From the NCBI GenBank assembly GCA_002338385.1, contig DDIE01000032.1, positions 8,712-39,483 on the forward strand: a stretch of 30,772 nt of DNA, read 5' to 3'. Shown one piece after another: positions 25,197-30,772 of this stretch. The first letter of the stretch is position 1, and every line of letters begins with the position of its first letter. The stretch comes from Proteobacteria bacterium UBA1858. GTDB taxonomy: Bacteria; Pseudomonadota; Gammaproteobacteria; UBA4575. The position numbers were made by a program, and so were the translations under genes. The notes beneath the pieces are model-generated. The model was not told the DNA's origin. It saw only the letters and a program-made list of their open reading frames with translations, and searched no databases.

Positions 25197-25328
25197 CTCA
25201 ATATTAACTCTGGATATTCATATTATTGCTGGCGTGAGTTAAAGCATAGTATTAGTTATATAAAATAATAATATACGATTAATAACAATAGACCAGTGAT
25301 AAACATCACAGACACAATCTAACTAAGC
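25197..25328. other. AT-rich gap between cysM and the SpvB-like remnant
   Basis: The stretch is notably AT-rich, especially around 25250-25290 (TTATATAAAATAATAATATA), in contrast with the flanking genes. It has no open frame of note. It may hold the promoter of the SpvB-like gene, with the CRP-like site at 25295-25310 near its end. The composition change marks the border between the core operon and the accessory genes. Confidence 0.4.
25295..25310 (+). promoter_or_regulatory. CRP-like site 1
   Basis: AGTGATAAACATCACA fits GTGA-N6-TCAC, the core of CRP-type sites, with one half-site base off (A for T). It is followed by GAC, as are sites 2 and 3. It lies 50 bases before the SpvB-like start codon. 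Confidence 0.4.
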
Positions 25329-25361
25329 ATGACATTCTTCCTAAAAAAGGAGGAGTGTCAT
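25329..25361 (+). promoter_or_regulatory. Hairpin covering ribosome-binding site and start of SpvB-like gene
   Basis: ATGACATTCTTCCT (25329-25342) pairs over all 14 positions with AGGAGGAGTGTCAT (25348-25361), counting two G-U wobbles, around a loop of five A. The right arm contains the complete Shine-Dalgarno AGGAGG and the first two bases of the ATG at 25360. In RNA this would hide the start site. No T-run follows, so it is not an intrinsic terminator. A thermosensor, an RNA- or protein-controlled switch, or a relic of the lost gene's control are possible. Confidence 0.6.
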
Positions 25362-25716
25362 GCTACAGCACATCACCTGCTCTACCAGTCGATCCCAAAC
25401 TTGGTGGTTATTGGCGAGATCGTCTTCCGCGCGGCTTGGTCTCTTTCTAGTCTGTCTTTTTTCTTCTGCCCAGATATATGCGAACACGCTTGTCGCGACG
25501 CTACCCGGCGACTTCAGTGTAGGCAACACCGGTGCAGCTCAATACAGTATTCCGATCGAAATTCCTGAAGGCACCGCTGGCGTACAGCCGCAACTTACGA
25601 TTAATTACAACAGTCAATCCGGCAATGGCTTGCTGGGTGTTGGCTGGTCGCTAGCGGCAGCTTCAAGAGTGGCTTTACAAGTTCAGCGTTTACTAAATCA
25701 GTGTCTAGCAGAATAG
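25360..25716 (+). pseudogene. SpvB/RHS-like protein, N-terminal remnant
   Basis: Open frame of 118 aa. Residues 1-41 look like a long signal peptide (hydrophobic LGLFLVCLFSSAQIY, cleavage near YAN). Then ATLPGDFSVGNTGAAQYSIP and GTAGVQPQLTINYNSQSGNG-LLGVGWSL match the start of the SpvB domain of large secreted insecticidal/RHS-type proteins, usually well over 1000 aa. After GWSLAAASR the match stops and the frame ends 17 residues later. From 25662 the +1 frame stays open for 30 residues to TGA 25752-25754, which could be the C-terminal tail after an internal deletion (inference). The start ATG 25360 follows AGGAGG by six bases. Probably non-functional. Confidence 0.75.
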
Positions 25717-25754
25717 AAGGAATGACAAAAAATAATTCACTTGCAACAGACTGA

Positions 25755-26768
25755 TCACTCACTGATGGTCTGTCCACGCATCATACGCCAGAGTTGCTGT
25801 CTCGTTTTGGCATCTGCTTGGCGGTACACTTGATAACTGACGTGCTGATCAGGCCTGACATCAGGCGCAAGCCCGATGCCCCACAGTCCACTGACTTTAT
25901 TTGGCAGCATGGAATAGCGAATATCAATAATGTGATGCGCTCGTTCGGGGTGTTGTGCCAAATAGCCATTAGAAAACCAGCGAAAGCGCTCAATATCTTC
26001 AGCTTGCTGTGACTGTATGTCTAACCAGGCGAAGTCACGCTTAATATCCAGTTGCTGAATGGATTCACCTGGATAAATTACGCTGTGCCAACCACTGTGA
26101 ACGGCGTCGACGTAATAGTGCTGTTCGGTTTGATAAATTGTTTTCCAGAGCAGGATATTGCCTAGACTGGGTTTGGCTTCGAGCGTCGTTGGTGTATGCC
26201 CACGGCTTGCTGCCAACGCCCAAGCGGCTGTCTGTACCCGTGCGTGCTGGAGCGCGCCCAGACTCAGATAAGCAACGGCCCATACCAGTGCCAGATGCGC
26301 CATGCGTGGTTGGCGTCTGAGTACCCCAGCAATGATGAGCACAATGATTGGCAGAGTAAATATTGGATCAATCACCGAGATCGTGTTCCAGGCGATACGC
26401 ACATCGCTGAAGGGCCATAACAATAATGTGCCATAGGTCGTGCAGGCATCCAGGACCGCATGCGTGGCATACCCCAAACTGCAAAACAGCCAATACTGTT
26501 TGAACGATAACGGTACACGACGCCTTAGCAAGGCAAATAACACCAATGCCACAAGCGTGCCACCGATGGGAATGAAAAATAACGAGTGAGTGAACTGACG
26601 ATGGAATTCTAGAAAAAGTAATGGGTCATGGTCGGAGCGAATAAAGATATCAAGATCGGGCGCCATCCCACCTAGCAGACCCAGCAGGGCCGCTGATTTA
26701 GCATGTTTTTGGTTGCTTAGCGCGAGCGCTGCTGAGGCGCCAACGACGCCTTGGGTGATTGGATCCAT
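25755..26768 (-). CDS. Membrane-bound metal-dependent hydrolase, YdjM/DUF457 type
   Basis: Inner-membrane protein of 337 aa. MDPITQGVVGASAALAL, GGMAPDLDIFIR, FHRQFTHSLFF and GYATHAVLDACTTYGT give the histidine and aspartate residues that define the YdjM (DUF457) family of predicted metal-dependent hydrolases. About five membrane segments lie in residues 1-195, e.g. GGTLVALVLFALL, TLPIIVLIIAGVL and LALVWAVAYLSLGAL. Residues 200-337 form a soluble C-terminal domain. The start is ATG 26768; no strong Shine-Dalgarno is visible. It is divergent from ppk2 and ends 38 bases after the SpvB-like remnant. The substrate is unknown for the whole family. Confidence 0.88.
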   Translation of the reverse strand: MDPITQGVVGASAALALSNQKHAKSAALLGLLGGMAPDLDIFIRSDHDPLLFLEFHRQFTHSLFFIPIGGTLVALVLFALLRRRVPLSFKQYWLFCSLGYATHAVLDACTTYGTLLLWPFSDVRIAWNTISVIDPIFTLPIIVLIIAGVLRRQPRMAHLALVWAVAYLSLGALQHARVQTAAWALAASRGHTPTTLEAKPSLGNILLWKTIYQTEQHYYVDAVHSGWHSVIYPGESIQQLDIKRDFAWLDIQSQQAEDIERFRWFSNGYLAQHPERAHHIIDIRYSMLPNKVSGLWGIGLAPDVRPDQHVSYQVYRQADAKTRQQLWRMMRGQTISE

Positions 26769-26885
26769 AAACTAAAAGTATACCAGCAGTGACTATGCCG
26801 AAGCGGTCAATGACACTGTCTGTTGGCAGTTGTACTGGTTTGGATGCACGACAGATACGAATAACTCTCATTTTTATACCCGAGC

Positions 26886-26901
26886 AGTGACATTCATCAC
26901 A
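26886..26901 (+). promoter_or_regulatory. CRP-like site 2
   Basis: AGTGACATTCATCACA fits GTGA-N6-TCAC and is followed by GAC. It lies 48 bases before the ppk2 start, in the 180-base gap between ppk2 and the divergent hydrolase, so it could serve either gene. AATACT at 26914-26919 is a possible -10, but its distance does not match a standard class II site. Confidence 0.4.
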
Positions 26902-26948
26902 GACTTAATACGAAATACTAGGCATCCTGAGTACCAATTCTATTCCGA

Positions 26949-27779
26949 ATGCAAATTATGGCTAAACAGAATGTAAGCTCGATTGCTGCTAGCGTGATTG
27001 ATCTTAAAACAGTGGTCACCCATGAACCCATGCGGCGTGCTGACAGTGAGGCACAACTGGATGAGTTACAAAGTCAGTTGTTAGCCTATCAGCAGACTAT
27101 TTTCAAACATCAACATCGTATTGTTATAGTCTTTGAAGGTGCAGATGCTGCCGGTAAGGGTGGCACAATTGCGCGCCTGACGCACAAGCTAGATCCGCGT
27201 GGTGTGTATGTTTATCCCATTGGTGCACCCAGTTCAAAGGAGCTCACAGGTCATTACTTGCAGCGCTTTTGGCCGCTGTTTCCGCGCGGTGGACAAATCA
27301 CTATTTTTGATCGCTCATGGTATGGGCGAGTATTAGTTGAGCGGGTCGACCAGCTGGTCAGTGAGACCACTTGGCGGCGTGCTTATGATGAAATTAACCA
27401 GCTGGAAAAATGGTTGGTTGATGATGGCACGATTATCGTCAAATTTTTTATGCACCTGAGTCAGGAGCAGCAAAAAATTCGCTTGATTGAGCGCGTTCAA
27501 AAACCGGATAAACGCTGGAAGTTAACTCAGGCAGATCTTGATGCCTATGAACAATTTGACGATTACACGGATGCCTGGAGTGATATGCTGGCCTATACCA
27601 ACACACCTAATGCACCATGGTTGCTCATTCCTGCAGATAACAAGCATGCGGCCAGAGTTAATGTCCTGACGTCATTATTGGCAATCTTGGCTGAGCGAGT
27701 CCCAAAATCCAGTCAGCGCATCAATCCTGCTTTAGCAAAAAGTGTCCGAAAATTATTCGGTAATGATGTGCTTGAATAA
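26949..27779 (+). CDS. ppk2: Polyphosphate kinase 2
   Basis: PPK2-family enzyme of 276 aa that moves phosphate between polyphosphate and nucleotides. Walker A FEGADAAGKGGT is at residues 62-73, and the Walker B/lid motif FDRSWYGRVLVERV at 120-133. PRGVYVYPIGAPSSKELTGH and ERVQKPDKRWKL are family hallmarks. Residues 1-35 are a variable N-terminus. Length fits the single-domain class I or III enzymes; which nucleotide it prefers cannot be read. Both ATG 26949 and ATG 26958 are possible starts, the second dropping three residues. It appears monocistronic, preceded by CRP-like site 2. Confidence 0.93.
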   Translation: MQIMAKQNVSSIAASVIDLKTVVTHEPMRRADSEAQLDELQSQLLAYQQTIFKHQHRIVIVFEGADAAGKGGTIARLTHKLDPRGVYVYPIGAPSSKELTGHYLQRFWPLFPRGGQITIFDRSWYGRVLVERVDQLVSETTWRRAYDEINQLEKWLVDDGTIIVKFFMHLSQEQQKIRLIERVQKPDKRWKLTQADLDAYEQFDDYTDAWSDMLAYTNTPNAPWLLIPADNKHAARVNVLTSLLAILAERVPKSSQRINPALAKSVRKLFGNDVLE

Positions 27780-27810
27780 TAAATTAATGGATTTATTGAC
27801 GAAGCTTTAA

Positions 27811-27826
27811 TGTGATATTAATCACA
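27811..27826 (+). promoter_or_regulatory. CRP-like site 3 (perfect half-sites)
   Basis: TGTGATATTAATCACA has both consensus CRP half-sites, TGTGA and TCACA, with the standard six-base spacer, and is followed by GAC as in sites 1 and 2. It is 59 bases before ATG 27886. The best of the three sites. Confidence 0.5.
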
Positions 27827-27885
27827 GACAAGCATAGTCTTAGCTGGCACGCTAAAACCATCTTAGCTGACTTGGTGGGCTGTTG

Positions 27886-28353
27886 ATGTTTAATCGAATT
27901 CTTGTTGCTGGTTTCTTAGGCGTATTTGTCGCTACGTCTATTTATTTATGGCAAACCTCAGAGTCGCAATCGAGGGGGGTAAATAGTCAATCATCATCGC
28001 AGGCAAGGTCTGAATCGAGCATGACCAGTTCACTCAATAGTGGGCTCAAAGAGCCTGCTGATTTGGCTACACTCAAAAACAACAAGCACACACCCGGTCT
28101 GGTATTTGATACTGCGCCACTCAATGACTCACCGAGCACTGACCCGTTGGAGGATATCCCTTTGCCTGATCTACCCTCTTTAGAACAGCAAGAGCGTGCG
28201 GCGCAAGCGATCATTGCCGAGATGGATCGTTTGCTCGAACAAGAGGGGCTGTTTGATACACCGTTAGATGACGAGGAGGCGCAAGCCCTGCTGGAGCAGC
28301 AAGCGGTATTACAACAACGCCTGGATGCACTGACTCAGCAATTTGACGAGTAA
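27886..28353 (+). CDS. Hypothetical membrane-anchored periplasmic protein
   Basis: Protein of 155 aa, family not recognised. Residues 5-22 (ILVAGFLGVFVATSIYLW) form one N-terminal membrane segment, probably an uncleaved anchor since no clear cleavage site follows. Residues 25-100 are rich in Ser, Asn and Pro and look disordered. The acidic C-terminus (about 105-155, EQQERAAQAIIAEMDRLLEQ... ALLEQQAVLQQRLDALTQQ) is a likely coiled coil. Start ATG 27886 is chosen over TTG 27883 because GGTGGG lies upstream and the family of alternatives adds nothing. It lies 106 bases after ppk2 and 121 bases before the thioredoxin-like gene. Confidence 0.7.
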   Translation: MFNRILVAGFLGVFVATSIYLWQTSESQSRGVNSQSSSQARSESSMTSSLNSGLKEPADLATLKNNKHTPGLVFDTAPLNDSPSTDPLEDIPLPDLPSLEQQERAAQAIIAEMDRLLEQEGLFDTPLDDEEAQALLEQQAVLQQRLDALTQQFDE

Positions 28354-28474
28354 GTCGAAGTGATATGCTTAGTATCGATGATAACAAGTGGTCTGTGTAC
28401 CTGAATTGTCATTGAACTAAGATCAACTAATCATATCTCAACTATTGTTAATCATAATATCAAAGAGAGTGAAT

Positions 28475-28915
28475 ATGTCCTTCGTAATCAAGCCCATGCT
28501 AGCGCATTCGTCAATCCTAAAGTTTCTTGTTTTCTCAGTATTAGTGGCACTGATGTCATTCAGTTATGCCGAAATGACCAATCCATCCAAACCAAGATTT
28601 GTTGCCGTATTTTTTGAGGCAGATTGGTGTTCCAGCTGTAAGGCATTAGCACCCAAACTCAGCCAGGCACGTGAACAAGCGCAAGTGGATGATCAGGATA
28701 TCCTATTCATCAGTCTTGATTTGACCAATGAGCACAGCAGTCACCAAGCCGGGTTATTAGCGGCATCATTGGGCTTGCAAGCGTTGTATGAAAACAATAA
28801 TGGTAAAACAGGCTATATCGCTATCGTTGAGGCCAGTAGCGGTATGCTGATTTCTAAACTGACCAAGAACAATAGCGTCGCAGAAATCACCACGGCGATT
28901 GATATCAGCGGTTAA
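28475..28915 (+). CDS. Secreted thioredoxin-like protein
   Basis: Protein of 146 aa with an N-terminal signal peptide (about residues 1-32: FLVFSVLVALMSFSYA) and a thioredoxin fold. The redox pair is C52-x-x-C55 in ADWCSSCKALAP, following AVFFE. The cis-proline region is not clear: the later part reads GKTGYIAIVEASSGMLISKL with no obvious cis-Pro, so activity as a true oxidoreductase is uncertain. The start ATG 28475, after AGAGAG, gives a clean signal peptide; the frame extends to 28445 but that N-terminus is unlikely. Periplasmic location is inferred. It converges on mnmC. Confidence 0.85.
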   Translation: MSFVIKPMLAHSSILKFLVFSVLVALMSFSYAEMTNPSKPRFVAVFFEADWCSSCKALAPKLSQAREQAQVDDQDILFISLDLTNEHSSHQAGLLAASLGLQALYENNNGKTGYIAIVEASSGMLISKLTKNNSVAEITTAIDISG

Positions 28916-28941
28916 ATTATTTTCAGTCCAGTTGATTGAGT

Positions 28942-28964
28942 GGGTTGCACAAAGCGTGTAACCC
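28942..28964. terminator. Weak hairpin between convergent thioredoxin-like gene and mnmC
   Basis: GGGTTGCAC (28942-28950) and GTGTAACCC (28956-28964) form nine pairs, one a G-U wobble, around AAAGC. It lies in the 98-base gap between two convergent genes. No T-run follows on either strand, so it is at best a weak or Rho-assisted bidirectional stop. Confidence 0.3.
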
Positions 28965-29013
28965 CGATGAATTAACACATACGCTTGGCAGCCTGCTGAG
29001 TGATCGCTTAACC

Positions 29014-30772
29014 CTATTTTTTTTGCAGACCGATGAGTTGCTTCATCAATATTCTACTTGGATGCAGGGCTTGCAGAATCGAGCGACTCAAGGGCGCAGG
29101 CTCGTCATTCATCACACAGGCCAGTGCCTCTGCGCACAAGGGTATCCACGCTAGACCACGTGAACCAAAACCGCTAGCGATATACAAGCCCGGATAATAG
29201 TCTGGGCGCGGATATTGGACGCGAGTGTTACCCTCCGACGCGGCTTGGAAGTCGCGTTGAAATTGCTGCTCCTTGGCGATGGGACCAAGCACAGGCAATC
29301 GGTCTGGGCCGACAGCACGCACAGCTGCACGACCACCGACACCAGCACTAGAGGTGTTCATTGTTGGGATGATTTTTTTGAGTCGGGTCAAATTTTCTCG
29401 ATGTTCACGTTCCCTCAGCCGAGTACTGTTATCAGCACTAATGAATGAGGCGCCTAATACATACTGCTGATCGACGGCCGGAGTCAGGTAAACATCCGAG
29501 CAAATTATTTTTCTGGGATGCACATTACTCTGAGCGCAGGGGATATGGGTCAGCTGACCGCGTTTAGCGTGTAAGCGACACCATTGGGATTGTTCAAACT
29601 CAGTGACGGCGTTGGCATTGGCCAAAATAACATGCTCAGTAATGGGCAGAGTTCTGTTGTCAGTAATGACCTGCCAGCCCCGAGCATGTGACTGCAGAGC
29701 AGTCACCTTTTCTCTACCGATAAATTTTATCTGTTCAGGATATTGAGCCTTCAGCGCGAGGCACAATTGTTTGGGTACAATCCAGCCAGCCAACGGAATG
29801 TACCAGCCACCCGCACTGAGTTGGCAATGACTCAATGCACTTGCCTGTTGTTGATCAATGACTTGGATCAACTCTGCAGGAATATTCTCCTGCGCAACAA
29901 TGTGTTGCATACGCTGGGCTTGCATTGCATCGCGCGCAATCTGAATGGCCCCACAGGCATGCCACAATGGTGCATTCTGCTGCGCATCGAGGGCATTAAA
30001 AAACTGACGCGAGAATAAAAAGCCCTGCAGTGTCAGTTGCGATTGAATATCATGATCGACACTCAAGCGCGGCATAAGAATCGCATTCTGATTGCCTGAA
30101 CCCGCCATCGCCGGAGCTGGCTCACGATCGACTATTGTGCATTGCCAGCCACGTTCAGCCAAAGCGCCAGCAAGACAAAATCCGGCCATACCGCCGCCAA
30201 TAATAACAACCTCTTTAGTGGCTGTTTTTACAGCTGCTGGTTGCAGCCAGCTCTTCTGTGTGTAGTGAAAGTGCTGCGGTTTATCAGGCTTGTGACAAAC
30301 ACCAGTGAGCATATGTTTCTTGTCTGCAAAGCCTGCTTGTTTGTGGAGCTCGAAACCTGCTGTTTGAAAATGTTGCTTAACCTTAGCCGCGACACTATAA
30401 GTGGCTAGGGTGCCACCAGGTGTTGTCAAACGATACACCTCGTCTGCGATAGCCTGTGACCAGAGCGCGGGATTTTTACTTGGGGCGAAGCCATCCAGGT
30501 ACCATGCATCGGCCTCGAAATCGCATTGTTTCAACTGACTCAAGGCATCTCCAAAAATCAGGGTCAGCGTGATACGTTGCTCAGCCAATTGCAGTCGATG
30601 GAAGCCTTGAAGTGCGAGCGGATATTGATTGAGTAAGTCTGTGGCCAGACGCTGATCGACGGCCATTGTTTGATAGATCTTCTGCAGTTGTGCGGGCTGC
30701 ACGGGATGTTTCTCGAAGCTGATATAATGCAGCCGGGTTGACTGATCGGCGTGCTGTAGCCACTCAGTGCAT
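29014..30772 (-). CDS. mnmC: tRNA U34 methylaminomethyl synthesis bifunctional protein MnmC (5' end outside window)
   Basis: MnmC finishes the mnm5(s2)U modification at the wobble position of several tRNAs. The frame is open to the window edge (…RLHYISFEKHP), so roughly the first 80-90 residues are missing by comparison with E. coli MnmC; the GTG at 30702 is an internal valine. The methyltransferase half shows DAWYLDGFAPSKNPALW and LTTPGGTLATYSVA. The FAD-dependent oxidase half starts with EVVIIGGGMAGFCLAGALAERGW, contains ASGSGNQ-type AMAGSGNQNAILMPRL, and ends ASGFGSRGLAWIPLCAEALA. Both halves are intact where visible. Confidence 0.94.
   Translation of the reverse strand, partial: CTEWLQHADQSTRLHYISFEKHPVQPAQLQKIYQTMAVDQRLATDLLNQYPLALQGFHRLQLAEQRITLTLIFGDALSQLKQCDFEADAWYLDGFAPSKNPALWSQAIADEVYRLTTPGGTLATYSVAAKVKQHFQTAGFELHKQAGFADKKHMLTGVCHKPDKPQHFHYTQKSWLQPAAVKTATKEVVIIGGGMAGFCLAGALAERGWQCTIVDREPAPAMAGSGNQNAILMPRLSVDHDIQSQLTLQGFLFSRQFFNALDAQQNAPLWHACGAIQIARDAMQAQRMQHIVAQENIPAELIQVIDQQQASALSHCQLSAGGWYIPLAGWIVPKQLCLALKAQYPEQIKFIGREKVTALQSHARGWQVITDNRTLPITEHVILANANAVTEFEQSQWCRLHAKRGQLTHIPCAQSNVHPRKIICSDVYLTPAVDQQYVLGASFISADNSTRLREREHRENLTRLKKIIPTMNTSSAGVGGRAAVRAVGPDRLPVLGPIAKEQQFQRDFQAASEGNTRVQYPRPDYYPGLYIASGFGSRGLAWIPLCAEALACVMNDEPAPLSRSILQALHPSRILMKQLIGLQKK

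Noticed and set aside
25755..26320. Plus-strand and alternate minus-strand frames in the hydrolase gene
   Set aside because: They are shadows of the clear YdjM-type gene on the minus strand, which has family motifs along its length.

Overview
This window is a chromosomal segment of a gammaproteobacterium, at roughly 50% GC by eye, built mostly from housekeeping operons whose order is typical of that class. The evidence is the set of blocks pheA-tyrA-aroA-cmk-rpsA-ihfB, thrS-infC-rpmI-rplT-pheS-pheT-ihfA and lepB-rnc-era-recO-pdxJ-acpS, all with clear gammaproteobacterial proteins. A separate tyrA and aroA, ihfB followed directly by pyrF, aspC divergent from uvrB, and ihfA followed by a small merR-type gene and tRNA-Pro suggest a Legionellales/Coxiella-like or other non-enteric lineage. 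That placement is inference from gene order, not a phylogeny.

Layout. 1-5353 (+): end of pheA, then tyrA, aroA, cmk, rpsA and ihfB, covering aromatic amino acid synthesis, CMP kinase, ribosomal protein S1 and IHF-beta. 5405-7503 (+): pyrF, a ComEA-like secreted helix-hairpin-helix protein, and galU. 7504-8404: a gene-poor gap with tRNA-Asn on the minus strand and an isolated Bro-N (phage antirepressor-like) gene. 8424-11740: a class I aminotransferase (-) divergent from uvrB (+). 11827-19477 (+): tRNA-Val, the thrS-infC-rpmI-rplT translation operon, an intrinsic terminator, then pheS-pheT-ihfA-merR and tRNA-Pro. 19503-19952 (-): an unrecognised membrane protein. 20088-25196 (+): lepB-rnc-era-recO-pdxJ-acpS, tightly packed, then cysM. 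25197-28915: an accessory stretch with a truncated SpvB/RHS-like gene, a YdjM-type membrane hydrolase (-), a PPK2 polyphosphate kinase, a membrane-anchored hypothetical protein and a secreted thioredoxin-like protein. 29014-30772 (-): mnmC, cut by the window end.

The core genes work together in translation (S1, IF3, L35, L20, ThrRS, PheRS, three tRNAs, MnmC), in ribosome/RNA maturation (RNase III, Era) and in DNA architecture and repair (both IHF subunits, UvrB, RecO). No CRISPR array, defence island, transposase or integrase is visible.

The most interesting signals are regulatory. The thrS leader holds a 7-nt loop reading CUCGUAU on an imperfect 7-bp stem just before the Shine-Dalgarno, which looks like a tRNA-Thr(CGU) anticodon-arm mimic. 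infC can only start at ATT. A 14-bp hairpin sequesters the Shine-Dalgarno and start codon of the SpvB-like remnant. Three CRP-like sites sharing the extended core ATCACAGAC precede three consecutive plus-strand genes between 25 and 28 kb. Strong palindromes lie upstream of comEA, galU and the Bro-N gene.
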